NCBI RefSeq assembly: GCF_019510245.1
Contig: NZ_JAEKKT010000131.1
Location: 17,932-81,931 of the forward strand
Direction: 5' to 3'
DNA length: 64,000 nt
Source of the DNA: Streptomyces sp.
Lineage (GTDB): Bacteria > Actinomycetota > Actinomycetes > Streptomycetales > Streptomycetaceae
Below are positions 46,684 to 55,251 of the stretch, one piece after another; position 1 is the first letter of the stretch; every line of letters begins with the position of its first letter. The position numbers and the translations under genes were made by a program. The notes below the pieces were generated by a model that saw only the letters and a list, made by a program, of their open reading frames with translations, did no database searches and was not told the DNA's origin.

Positions 46684-48189
46684 TCAGGAGTCGGTGCCGT
46701 AGCGCTTGCGCACGCGGGACTTGAGGAGTTTTCCGGAGGCGGTGCGCGGGAGTTCGTCCGCGAGCACCACCGATTTGGGGAGCTTGTACTTGGCGAGCCG
46801 GCCCGACAGGGAAGCGAGCACCTCGTCGGGGTCGAGGTCGGCGCCCTCCCTGGGTACGACCACCGCGCGCGGCACCTCGCCCCACTTCTCGTCGGGCACG
46901 CCGATGACCGCGCACTCGGCGATGCCGGGGTGGGCGAGGAGCAGGTCCTCGATCTCGGCGGGGTAGACGTTCTCACCGCCGGAGATGATCATGTCCTTGA
47001 GCCGGTCGACGACGAAGACGTAGCCGTCCTCGTCGACCCGGGCCGCGTCCCCGCTGCGGAACCAGCCGTCCGCGAAGGAGGCCGCGGTCTCCTCCGGCAG
47101 CCCCCAGTAGCCGGGCATGACGTGGGGGCCGCGGACCATGACCTCGCCGGGCTCGCCGACGTCGACCGGGGTGAGGTCGGGCCGCAGCACCCGCACGTCG
47201 CTGAAGAAGTGCGGTACGCCCGCCGAGCCGGCCTTGCTGATCGCGTGCTCGGCGTCGAGGAAGAGGGTGCCGGGCGAGGCCTCGGTCATGCCGTAGCCCT
47301 GGAGGAAGGTCAGGTCCCGCGCCTGGTACGCGGCGATCAGCGGGGTCGGGACCGGGGAGCCGCCGCAGGTCAGGATGCGCAGCGAGGAGAGGTCCGCGGC
47401 CGGCCAGCGCGGATGGCGGGCCACCTGCTCGAACATCGTGGGCACCCCGAACATGAAGGTGATCCGGTGCCGTTCGATCAGGTCGAGGGTGGTCCCCGCG
47501 TCGAAGGCCTCGACCAGGACGCAGGTGCCGCCCTTCAGGAGCACCGGCAGGGTGAGCATGTTCAGGCCCGCCGTGTGGAACAACGGGGCGGAGACCAGGG
47601 CGCGTTCGTCGGCGATCAGGTCGGTGTCGACCAGGACGTTGAAGGCGTTCCAGGTCAGGTTGGCGTGCGTGAGCATCGCGCCCTTGGGGCGGCCGGTCGT
47701 CCCCGAGGTGTACATGATGATGCAGGTGTCGTCGGGGGCGACCGGTTCGTCGACCGGGTCGTCGGCCGCGGCCGCCAGCAGCTCCTCGTACTCCGGGCCG
47801 ACCTCGACGTACGTCCGTACGTCGGAGGTGCCGGGCAGTCCCGCGACGAGTCCGGCGTGCGAGGGGCCGTACAGCAGGGCCTTGGCGCCGGAGTCGGCGA
47901 GCTGGTAGGCGATCTCGGGGGCGGCCAGGCGGGTGTTGAGCGGGACGAAGACCGCGCCGAGGGTGCCGGCCGCGAACAGGGTCTCCAGGTAGGCGGGGTG
48001 GTTGGGGCCGAGGTAGGCGATGCGGTCGCCGCGGCGGATGCCCCGGGCGCGCAGGGCGTGCGCCAGGCGCGTGGTGCGGGTGTACAGCGTGCGGTAGTCG
48101 GTCTTCTCCTCACCGGACACCAAAGCCGTGCGGTGCGGGGTCTTGCGGGCCCGGCGTGCGGGCCACGATCCCAGTCCCTCGTTGCGCAT
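46684..48189 (-). CDS. Acyl-CoA synthetase (AMP-forming, class I)
   Basis: A 501-aa ANL-superfamily ligase. The P-loop is MYTSGTTGRPKGAML, the A5 motif GYGMTEASPG, the A7/A8 region WFRSGDAARVDEDGYVFVVD with RLKDMIISGGENVYPAEIE, and the C-terminal catalytic Lys is in PRTASGKLLKS. It activates a carboxylic acid with ATP and CoA. Neighbouring SDR and MaoC suggest a fatty or aryl-propanoid acid. ATG 48189 lies 10 nt after the amidohydrolase stop. Confidence 0.92.
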   Translation of the reverse strand: MRNEGLGSWPARRARKTPHRTALVSGEEKTDYRTLYTRTTRLAHALRARGIRRGDRIAYLGPNHPAYLETLFAAGTLGAVFVPLNTRLAAPEIAYQLADSGAKALLYGPSHAGLVAGLPGTSDVRTYVEVGPEYEELLAAAADDPVDEPVAPDDTCIIMYTSGTTGRPKGAMLTHANLTWNAFNVLVDTDLIADERALVSAPLFHTAGLNMLTLPVLLKGGTCVLVEAFDAGTTLDLIERHRITFMFGVPTMFEQVARHPRWPAADLSSLRILTCGGSPVPTPLIAAYQARDLTFLQGYGMTEASPGTLFLDAEHAISKAGSAGVPHFFSDVRVLRPDLTPVDVGEPGEVMVRGPHVMPGYWGLPEETAASFADGWFRSGDAARVDEDGYVFVVDRLKDMIISGGENVYPAEIEDLLLAHPGIAECAVIGVPDEKWGEVPRAVVVPREGADLDPDEVLASLSGRLAKYKLPKSVVLADELPRTASGKLLKSRVRKRYGTDS

Positions 48190-48199
48190 CTGCGGCCCC

Positions 48200-49075
48200 T
48201 TACGACGTGGTCAGCCCGAGCAGGCGGGCGGCGTTCTCCTTGAGGATCTTCGGCCTGACCTCGTCCTTGATCGGCAGCTTCGCGAAGTCGGCGAGCCACC
48301 GGTCGGGGGTGAGGACGGGGAAGTCGGAGCCGAACAGCACCTTGTCCCTGAGCAGTGTGTTGGCGTACTGCACGAGCTGCGGCGGGAAGTACTTGGGCGA
48401 CCAGCCGGACAGGTCGATGTGGACGCCCGGCTTGTGGGTGGCGACGGCGAGGGCCTCGTCCTGCCAGGGGAAGGACGGGTGCGCCAGGATGATCTTCAGG
48501 TGCGGGAAGTCGGCCGCCACGTCGTCCACGTGCAGCGGGTTCGAGTACTTCAGCCGGATGCCGCCGCCGCCCGGGACGCCGGCACCGATGCCGGTCTGGC
48601 CGGTGTGGAAGAGGGCGATGGTGCCGGTCTCCTCGATCACCTCGTAGAGGCCGTAGGCCACCGCGCGGTCGTTCGGGAAGAAGCCCTGGATGCTGGGGTG
48701 GAACTTGAAGCCCTTCACCCCGTACTCCTCGACCAGGCGGCGGGCCTGCCTGATGCCGGCCCTGCCCCGGAAGGGGTCGACGGAGGCGAAGGGGATCAGG
48801 ACGTCGGAGTTGGCCGCGGCGGCCTCGGCGACCTCCTCGTTGGGGACGGGCGCGGTGCCGGTGGCGGACTCGGCGTCCACCGTGAAGATCACGGCGGCCA
48901 TGTTCCGTTCCCGGTAGTAGGCGGCGGTCTCCTCGATGGTCGGTTTCCGGTTGCCCTCGACCTTGAAGTAGGCGGCGGAGGCGTCGTGCAGGTCGTCGTC
49001 GAGGGAGGCGTGACCCTTGGAGGAGACCTCGGCGTGCGTGTGCACGTCGATCGCCGTCAGGGATGCGATGTCCAT
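48200..49075 (-). CDS. Amidohydrolase (ACMSD/decarboxylase-like)
   Basis: A 291-aa metal-dependent hydrolase of the amidohydrolase-2 family. AIDVHTHAEV supplies the two His, KGFKFHPSIQG, HTGQTG and ILAHPSFPW the further ligands, and FGSDFPV the conserved Asp. This family includes 2-amino-3-carboxymuconate and gamma-resorcylate decarboxylases. The ATG overlaps the SDR stop by one base. It probably decarboxylates or hydrolyses an intermediate of the operon's acid. Confidence 0.85.
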   Translation of the reverse strand: MDIASLTAIDVHTHAEVSSKGHASLDDDLHDASAAYFKVEGNRKPTIEETAAYYRERNMAAVIFTVDAESATGTAPVPNEEVAEAAAANSDVLIPFASVDPFRGRAGIRQARRLVEEYGVKGFKFHPSIQGFFPNDRAVAYGLYEVIEETGTIALFHTGQTGIGAGVPGGGGIRLKYSNPLHVDDVAADFPHLKIILAHPSFPWQDEALAVATHKPGVHIDLSGWSPKYFPPQLVQYANTLLRDKVLFGSDFPVLTPDRWLADFAKLPIKDEVRPKILKENAARLLGLTTS

Positions 49076-49992
49076 CACGCCTCCGGGAGCTTGGGCGCCG
49101 GGATGCCGACCGTCTGGAGTTCGGCGCCCACCGAGGTGGGGAAGGCCTCGGCCAGGGTGTCCGGGGTCCAGCCGCCGTCGGCGTAGGCCGTCCTGATCTC
49201 CTGCGGATGCGACCAGAGTGCCACCTTGTCCCCGCCGATGCCGATGGCCTGGCCGGTGATCGAGCGGGCGGCCTCGGAGGCCAGGAAGGGGACGAGGGCC
49301 GCGCAGTCCTCGGGGGTGCCGAAGCCCTCGCCCTTGCGCAGGAAGCCCGGGAGCGGTTCGCCGTTCCTCATGGCCTCGATGTACGGCGCGAAGGCGGGGA
49401 TGGTCTCGGTCATCGCGGTGGCGGCCACCGGGACGATCGCGTTGACGGTGATGCCCGCCCGGCCCAGCTCCATCGACCAGGTGCGGGCCATGGCGGCGAT
49501 GCCGGCCTTGGCGGCGGCGTAGTTGGTCTGTCCGAAGTTGCCGCGCTGGCCGGCCGGGGAGCCGACCAGGATCAGGGTGCCGCCCTCGCCCTGTTCGCGC
49601 ATCCGGACGGCTGCGGCGCGGGCGCAGGTGAAGGTGCCCTTGAGGTGGGTGGTGACGACCGCGTCGAAGTCGTCGTCGGTCATCTTCCACAGCACCTTGT
49701 CGCGCAGGATGCCCGCGTTGGTGACCAGGACGTCGAGGCGGCCGAACTCCTGGACCGCCCTGTTCACCAGCCGGTCCGCGGCCTCCGCGGTGCCGACCGG
49801 GACCACCTCGGCGACGGCGGTGCCGCCCGCCGCGGTGATGGACTTCACGGCCTGCTCGGCGACGGTCTCGTCCACGTCGTTGACGACCACCGAGGCGCCG
49901 TGGGCGGCGAGGGCGTGGGCATAGGCGAGGCCGAGGCCCCGGCCGCTTCCGGTGACGACGGCGGCCTTGCCGGTGAGATCGATGGTGGGCAC
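49075..49992 (-). CDS. SDR-family 3-hydroxyacyl-CoA dehydrogenase-like oxidoreductase
   Basis: A 305-aa SDR: the cofactor motif GSGRGLGLAYAHALAAHGAS is NAD-type, the NAG motif is TNAGILRD, and the active site is NYAAAKAG. Length (longer than usual 250 aa) and sequence resemble the dehydrogenase domain of peroxisomal multifunctional enzyme 2, which partners a MaoC hydratase. First gene of the operon; its promoter overlaps the MarR operator region. Confidence 0.88.
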   Translation of the reverse strand: MPTIDLTGKAAVVTGSGRGLGLAYAHALAAHGASVVVNDVDETVAEQAVKSITAAGGTAVAEVVPVGTAEAADRLVNRAVQEFGRLDVLVTNAGILRDKVLWKMTDDDFDAVVTTHLKGTFTCARAAAVRMREQGEGGTLILVGSPAGQRGNFGQTNYAAAKAGIAAMARTWSMELGRAGITVNAIVPVAATAMTETIPAFAPYIEAMRNGEPLPGFLRKGEGFGTPEDCAALVPFLASEAARSITGQAIGIGGDKVALWSHPQEIRTAYADGGWTPDTLAEAFPTSVGAELQTVGIPAPKLPEA

Positions 49993-50055
49993 GGTCGGGT
50001 CCCTTCACAGACGACGGCGGCGGCCCCCTGAGGCCACCTGCGGCTTTCGAGATCG

Positions 50056-50084
50056 AAGCTAAGAGCAATAATTGTTGTCGTCAA
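50056..50084 (-). promoter_or_regulatory. Promoter of the SDR-MaoC operon
   Basis: On the minus strand TTGACG (50084-50079), a 17-bp spacer and TAGCTT (50061-50056) form a good -35/-10 pair about 65 bp upstream of the SDR start. The element is in an unusually AT-rich stretch. Confidence 0.65.
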
Positions 50085-50097
50085 TAGTTGTTGTCGT
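50066..50097. promoter_or_regulatory. Tandem operator repeats (probable MarR site)
   Basis: CAATAATTGTTGTCGT and CAATAGTTGTTGTCGT are adjacent 16-bp repeats with a single mismatch. Each contains an imperfect palindrome (CAATAATTGTTG). They overlap the -35 box and spacer of the SDR promoter, so a bound MarR protein would block the operon. Confidence 0.6.
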
Positions 50098-50104
50098 CCC
50101 ACGG

Positions 50105-50644
50105 GTGCCTCATGCTGGAATCCGTGCGACAGACCGCCCCGCCGCCGGGGCCCGGACCAGGGAGACCACCATCACCCGCCAGCACACCGAGAACCCGACC
50201 TCGATCGACGCGGACGAGCCGTGGATGCGCGGGCTGCACGCGGACACGGGCTACCTGCTGTACCGCCTGGGCCTGCGTTCCGGGCAGGTCTTCAACACGT
50301 TCCTGCAGGAGTCGGGGCTGCGGCTGCGCCACTACGCGGTGCTGCGTTTCCTCGCCGGCTCGGAGGGCTCGCTCCAGCGGGAGCTGAGCGCCCGGCTCGG
50401 CTACGACCCGAGCGCGATCGTCGGCCTGGTCGACGACCTGGAGAAGCTGGGTTTCGCCGAGCGGCGCCCCTCCCCCGACGACCGCCGCAGCCGGATCGTG
50501 GTGCTCACCGAGACCGGCCGGTCGTTCCTGCGGGACACCGACGAGGCCGGCCAGCGGGTGACGAACGAGCTGCTCGGCCCGCTGGACCCCGCCGAGCGGG
50601 CGACCCTCCACGCCCTGCTGCTGCGCGTCGCCGACCGGCCATGA
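50105..50644 (+). CDS. MarR-family transcriptional regulator
   Basis: A protein of about 179 aa with a winged HTH: LRHYAVLRFLAGSEGSLQRE, LGYDPSAIVGLVDDLEKLGF and the wing RRPSPDDRRSRIVVLTETGR. Divergent from the SDR operon. GTG 50105 is the only in-frame ATG/GTG before residue 40 but has no ribosome-binding site; a strong AGGGAG precedes an ATC codon at about 50172, and GTG 50221/ATG 50224 is a late alternative. It overlaps the IclR gene by 4 nt. Confidence 0.83.
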   Translation: MPHAGIRATDRPAAGARTRETTITRQHTENPTSIDADEPWMRGLHADTGYLLYRLGLRSGQVFNTFLQESGLRLRHYAVLRFLAGSEGSLQRELSARLGYDPSAIVGLVDDLEKLGFAERRPSPDDRRSRIVVLTETGRSFLRDTDEAGQRVTNELLGPLDPAERATLHALLLRVADRP

Positions 50645-51414
50645 CCGGCGCCGCCCGCTCCGCGCCCGACCGGCTGCTCGCGGTGCTGGCCGCCTTCGAC
50701 CACGGGCATCCGGCGCTGAGCCTGACGGACATCAGCCGCCGGGCCGGGCTCAGCCTCACCACCGCGCACCGCCTGGTCGGCGCGCTCACCGCGTGGGGCG
50801 CGCTGGAACGGGACGCGGAAGGCTTCTACCACGTGGGACTGCGGCTCTGGGAGCTTGCCGCGCTGGCGCCGCGCGGTCTCGCGTTGCGGCAGGTCGCGCT
50901 GCCCTACCTGGAGGACCTGTACGAGGCGACGCACGAGAACGTGCAGCTGGCGGTGCGGGACGGGTCGGACGTCGTCTACATCGAGTGGCTGTCGGGGCGT
51001 TCGGCGGTGGGGGTGCACATCCGTGTGGGCGCCCGCTGGCCGCTGCACGCGACCGGGGTGGGACTCGCCCTGCTCGCGCACGAGCCGCCCGGCTTCCAGC
51101 AGGACTACTGCGCGGGCCCGTTGACGTCCTTCACGCCGTACACCGTCACGGACCCGGCCCGGCTGCGCCGCTCGCTGGCCGAAGTGCGGCGTACCGGTGC
51201 CGCGGTGAGCAGCCGTCAGGTCACCGACGACGCGCTGTCGGTGGCGGCTCCGGTGCGCGGGGCGACGGGGCAGGTGGTGGCGGCCGTCTCGGTGGTGGTG
51301 CCCGAGGCCGACGCCCAGGTACCGGTGCTGGTCCCGGCGGTGCGGCTGGCGGCCCGCGGGATATCCCGGGCGCTGGGCTGGCAGCCGGACCGGACGACGG
51401 GCCCGGCCGTGTAG
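50641..51414 (+). CDS. IclR-family transcriptional regulator
   Basis: A 257-aa regulator with an HTH (LSLTDISRRAGLSLTTAHRL) and an IclR effector domain (DVVYIEWLSGRSAVGVHIRV, PLHATGVGLALLA). Start ATG 50641 overlaps the MarR stop. Two regulators in tandem opposite an acyl-CoA operon suggest layered control by different signals, e.g. an aromatic acid for IclR and an acyl-CoA for MarR. Confidence 0.9.
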   Translation: MTGAARSAPDRLLAVLAAFDHGHPALSLTDISRRAGLSLTTAHRLVGALTAWGALERDAEGFYHVGLRLWELAALAPRGLALRQVALPYLEDLYEATHENVQLAVRDGSDVVYIEWLSGRSAVGVHIRVGARWPLHATGVGLALLAHEPPGFQQDYCAGPLTSFTPYTVTDPARLRRSLAEVRRTGAAVSSRQVTDDALSVAAPVRGATGQVVAAVSVVVPEADAQVPVLVPAVRLAARGISRALGWQPDRTTGPAV

Positions 51415-51417
51415 CGT

Positions 51418-52764
51418 GTGCGGGTGACGGCGAGCGAGGTGTACCGGGAGCTGGGCGAGGCCGCCTGGGCGTGGGTGCTGGGGCAGGTACGGGAGGACGA
51501 GGGTCCGTGGCTCCCGGAGTCGGTACCGGAGGACGACCCCGGGGTGCTCGCGCCCGACGAGGACCGGGACTCGCTGTACGCCGGCATCGCGGGCCTGGCC
51601 CCGGTGCTGGCGGAGATCGCCCGCTACCGGACCCTGAGCGGGCCGGAACAGGGCCTGGCGGCCGGGATCGTCGGCCGCCTGTCGGCGCAGGCACCCGTCG
51701 TGACCGAACCCTCGCTCTACCTCGGCCTGGCGGGCCATGCCACGGCGCTGCGGCTGCTCGCCCCGGGCAGCGAGGCGGTCGTGATGCGGCGGCTGGCCGA
51801 GCTCGCGACGCCCGAGGGCTGGCGGACCACCACCGGCTTCGTGCCGGACTCCGACGCTCCCCTCAGCGACATCATCATGGGCGTCGCGGGCGTGGTCATG
51901 ACGGCGGTCTGGGCGGGCGGCGCGTACGCGGAGCAGATCGCGACGACCGGCGGCGAAGCCCTGCTGCGGATGGCGGACCGCACCGAGGCCGGCCTGGACT
52001 GGGGGATCTCGCCGACCATGGAGTCGCGGTGCCCGAACTACTCGCACGGCGCCGCCGGGGTGGGCGCCGCCCTGGCGGTGGCGGGCGCGGCGGTACGGCG
52101 TGAGGACTTCGTCGCGGCCGCCGTGGACGCGGCCCGCCATGTGCTGTCCATGGGCTCGCTCGCGGACGGCGGCTTCGTCGTCCCGCACACGATCCCGCCG
52201 TCGAAGCGGGAGGTGGAACCGGTGACGTACACCTGGTGCCACGGTCCGGCGGGCACCTCGCACCTGTTCACCGCGCTCGCCCACGCGGGCGTCACCGAGG
52301 TCGCGGGGCACGGCGTCGGGGAGCTGTGGCAGCGCTGCCTGACCTCGACCCTCGCCTCGGGGCTCCCGGAGCGGCTGCGCCCGGGGTTCTGGGACAACGA
52401 CGGCCGCTGCTGCGGGACGGCGGGCGTCGGGGACATCGTCCTCGACGCGGCCCAGGACCTCGCGGGCACGCCGGCGGCGGCCCGGCTGGTGGAGGCCGCG
52501 CTCCGGATGGGCGACGCGCTGGTCGAGCGGGCGGTCAGGGACGGGGACGGGGCCCGCTGGCGCTTCGTGGAGTACCGCATCGAGACCCCACTGCTGCCGC
52601 CGGGCACCTCATGGATGCAGGGCGCGGCGGGCATCGCGGCCTACCTGCTGCGCCTCGCCCGGTACCTCGACACCGGTCCGGACGCCGCGGTCGTGGACCG
52701 CCCGGACCAGTGGTGGGCGGTGCCGGCGCGGGTGCGCGGCGAGCGGCCGGCCCTGGTCAGGTGA
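51418..52764 (+). CDS. LanC-like cyclase with a CCG zinc motif
   Basis: A 448-aa lanthionine-synthetase-C-like alpha/alpha-barrel protein. Motifs: YSHGAAGVG (H210), TWCHGPAGTSH (Zn Cys 274), RCCGTAGVG (C331-C332) and WMQGAAGIA. Ordinary LanC/LanCL zinc sites are Cys plus Cys-His; here the His is Cys, as in the CCG-type active sites of promiscuous LanM enzymes such as ProcM. No precursor peptide or dehydratase is encoded nearby, so a LanCL-like role (e.g. glutathione or thiol addition) is equally possible. GTG 51418 or 51424 starts the gene. Confidence 0.82.
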   Translation: MRVTASEVYRELGEAAWAWVLGQVREDEGPWLPESVPEDDPGVLAPDEDRDSLYAGIAGLAPVLAEIARYRTLSGPEQGLAAGIVGRLSAQAPVVTEPSLYLGLAGHATALRLLAPGSEAVVMRRLAELATPEGWRTTTGFVPDSDAPLSDIIMGVAGVVMTAVWAGGAYAEQIATTGGEALLRMADRTEAGLDWGISPTMESRCPNYSHGAAGVGAALAVAGAAVRREDFVAAAVDAARHVLSMGSLADGGFVVPHTIPPSKREVEPVTYTWCHGPAGTSHLFTALAHAGVTEVAGHGVGELWQRCLTSTLASGLPERLRPGFWDNDGRCCGTAGVGDIVLDAAQDLAGTPAAARLVEAALRMGDALVERAVRDGDGARWRFVEYRIETPLLPPGTSWMQGAAGIAAYLLRLARYLDTGPDAAVVDRPDQWWAVPARVRGERPALVR

Positions 52765-53545
52765 CCGCCGCCGTCGCCGTGCAGGTCACCTCGTCGTCCC
52801 CGTGGTGGGCCGTGCCGTGGCAGGTGAGGGTCGTGGCGGTGGCGACCCGGGGGCGGGTGACGCGCCCGTGCGCGGTGAGGTGTTCGCCGGGGTCCAGGCG
52901 ATGCGCGGTGGCGGCCTCCCGGGCGTGGGCGGTCCAGCCGCTCGGGGTGTCGAGGGTGAGCCGGGCGGCCCCCCAGGGGCGCGCGGAGCCGTTGGCGAGC
53001 GTGGCGGTGACCGTGAAGTCCGTGCCCCGGCCGGTGACTTCGACGCTCACGCCGAACGGCCTGCGCGGGTAGGCCGGCGCCCATGACGCGTGCATCAGCT
53101 TCACCAGCGCGTCCGCCCGAGCGGGCCGGGCGGCGGCCAGGTCGTGCTCCTCGCCGGGGTCCCGGGCGAGGTCGTACAGCTCCACGTCCCACTGGTCGTC
53201 CGGGGCGCGGCGGCTCTGGCCGCGCGCGAACCGGATCGCCTTGAGGTCGCCGTGGCGCAGGGCTTCGGCGAGCCGGTCGCCGCGGCCGTGGTCGGCGGCG
53301 TTCTGGCGGGCGGTGACGCCGTGGTGGTTGCGGTGGAAGTACAGGCTGTCGTGGCGGGCGGTGTCGGCCGAGCCGCGCAGGAGCGGGGCGACGGAGAGGC
53401 CGTCGACGTCCGCGGGGGCGGGCGCGCCGGCGAGGGCGGCGAAGGTGGACAGCAGGTCGGTGAGCGGGGTGGGCCGGTCGGTGGTACCGGGTGAGAGGGA
53501 ATCCCGGGCTCGGCGGTTCCCCCTCGACGACGTCAGAGTGATCAC
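52757..53545 (-). pseudogene. C-terminal remnant of a sulfatase
   Basis: From about residue 25 the frame reads PTPLTDLLSTFAALAGAPAP, DGLSVAPLLRG and WDVELYDLARDPGEEHDLAA, the C-terminal half of an arylsulfatase-type enzyme with a trailing beta domain. The N-terminal half containing the metal Asp pair and C/S-x-P-x-R modification motif is absent; sequence upstream of about 53480 is unrelated. The product would be inactive. The stop overlaps the LanC stop by 8 nt. Probably decayed by deletion. Confidence 0.7.
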
Positions 53546-53813
53546 AGACAGGGCCGGGCCGCGGTCACACGGGTGCCGGTTCGGGCGCCCCCGTGCGGGG
53601 CACGGGCAGTCGCCCGCCAGGGGGGCCGTAACGGCCGAAACCGGTACCAGGTGCAGACTCGCCCCGGTGCGCAGGGGATTGGGCGTGCCCGCGCAGGACG
53701 GCCTCCCCGCTCCTCATCGGAATCTCAGCGCGCAGCCCCGTGATTCAAAGGAACCACCCATACAACCGGCGCAGGATGCCCTGACACAGACGGGCAAGTC
53801 AGGAAGGCGTGGC
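53546..53813. other. Intergenic region upstream of the L,D-transpeptidase
   Basis: No credible coding sequence. It holds a small palindrome (CCCGTGC-ggg-GCACGGG, 53590-53606) and presumably the promoter of the transpeptidase; no clear sigma factor box was identified. Confidence 0.4.
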
Positions 53814-55061
53814 GTGGGCGTCCAGCACATATCGAACGGGTCCGGACGGCAGTCGGGGAAGTGGTCCCGGCGCGGGATCCTGGCCGCTCTCGGCGCGGTG
53901 CCCGCGGGGGCCGCGCTGGCCGGATGCAGTTCCTCCACCGACGCCTCGGCCTCGACGGACGGGAAGGGCGCGACCGCTTCCGCGCAGTCCGCGACCAAGA
54001 AGGCGACGATCACGGTCACGCCCGTGTCGGGCACCAGGAAGGCCGAGTTCACCACCCCCGTCGAGGTCACGGTGACCGACGGCACGCTGGCCTCGGTGAC
54101 CGTCGCGGGCAACGACGGATCGACGCTGTCGGGCAGCTTCAACGACGCGAAGACGAAGTGGACCTCGGCGAAGAACCCGTACTCGGGCACGAAGTACACG
54201 GTGACCGCGAAGGCTCAGGGCGCGACCGACGAGACGGTGGCGACCTTCACCACCAAGTCCCCCGGCGAGACGTTCGTCGGCTACTTCACGCCCGAGGCGG
54301 ACTCCACGTCCGGTGTCGGCATGCCCGTGTCGATCAACTTCACGCACGCGGTCAAGGACCGGGCCGCGGTCCAGAAGGCGATCACCGTGACCGCCGAGCC
54401 GGCGGTGGAGATCGTCGGCCACTGGTTCAGCGACACCCGCCTCGACTTCCGCCCGGAGACGTACTGGGCCAAGGGCACCAAGATCACACTGAGTCTCAGG
54501 CTGAAGGACGTCGAGGGCCAGGACGGCGTCTACGGCGTGCAGTCCAAGGACGTCACCTTCCACATCGGCCGCGAGCAGATCAGCACCGTCGACCTGTCCG
54601 CCAAGCGGATGGTCGTGAAGCGGGACGGCGCCACCTACGCCACCTACCCGGTCTCCGGCGGCAACGCCCAGCACACCACCTGGTCCGGGATCATGGTGAT
54701 CAGCGAGCGGTTCAAGCAGACCCGGATGGAGTCCTCCACGGTCGGCCTCGGCGACGAGTACGACATCTCCGACGTCCCCCATGCACAGCGGCTGACCACC
54801 TCCGGCACTTTCGTGCACGGCAACTACTGGGCGTCCACCTCGGTCTTCGGCCACGAGAACACCAGCCACGGCTGTGTCGGCCTGCACGACGCCAAGGGTG
54901 CGAGCGACTCCTCGGTCGCCGGCTACAAGTTCTACGAGAGCTCGATGATCGGCGACGTGGTGATCGTCAAGAACTCCGGCGAGCAGACCGTCGAGGCCTC
55001 CAACGGCCTCAACGGCTGGAACCTGTCCTGGGCGGACTGGAAGGCAGGCAGCGCGGTCTAG
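53814..55061 (+). CDS. L,D-transpeptidase lipoprotein (YkuD)
   Basis: A 415-aa protein. Twin-arginine leader WSRRGILAALGAV with lipobox LAGC, so a Tat-exported lipoprotein. Two Ig-like domains (about 65-260) precede a YkuD domain whose active site is GHENTSHGCVGL with catalytic Cys 354. L,D-transpeptidases make 3-3 peptidoglycan crosslinks. GTG 53814 has GGAAGG upstream; the longer open frame is intergenic. A weak AT-rich hairpin follows (55097-55117). Confidence 0.92.
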   Translation: MGVQHISNGSGRQSGKWSRRGILAALGAVPAGAALAGCSSSTDASASTDGKGATASAQSATKKATITVTPVSGTRKAEFTTPVEVTVTDGTLASVTVAGNDGSTLSGSFNDAKTKWTSAKNPYSGTKYTVTAKAQGATDETVATFTTKSPGETFVGYFTPEADSTSGVGMPVSINFTHAVKDRAAVQKAITVTAEPAVEIVGHWFSDTRLDFRPETYWAKGTKITLSLRLKDVEGQDGVYGVQSKDVTFHIGREQISTVDLSAKRMVVKRDGATYATYPVSGGNAQHTTWSGIMVISERFKQTRMESSTVGLGDEYDISDVPHAQRLTTSGTFVHGNYWASTSVFGHENTSHGCVGLHDAKGASDSSVAGYKFYESSMIGDVVIVKNSGEQTVEASNGLNGWNLSWADWKAGSAV

Positions 55062-55123
55062 CGCGCGGCCGGCTTCACAGAGTGAACTCCCGTGAGAAAC
55101 AAGGAGATTCTTTGTTTTAACTC

Positions 55124-55152
55124 TTGACGGTCACAGGCACGGAGAGCACATT
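55124..55152 (+). promoter_or_regulatory. Candidate GH16 promoter
   Basis: TTGACG (55124-55129), 17-bp spacer, CACATT (55147-55152), located about 100 bp before the GH16 start and immediately upstream of the operator palindrome. Confidence 0.45.
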
Positions 55153-55161
55153 GGGCCCACT

Positions 55162-55177
55162 TTGAGAGCGCTCTCAA
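55162..55177. promoter_or_regulatory. LacI-type operator palindrome of the GH16 gene
   Basis: TTGAGAGCGCTCTCAA is a perfect 16-bp palindrome, very similar to the CebR operator family (TGGGAGCGCTCCCA) known from Streptomyces cellulose/cello-oligosaccharide control. It lies just downstream of the putative -10 box, a roadblock position. Confidence 0.7.
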
Positions 55178-55251
55178 CCCGGTCTCAGCCATTCCTGGCG
55201 CTCTCGAAGGCACACCCGCGCACCCCCGCTCCGTACCCGAGAGGCATCCCC

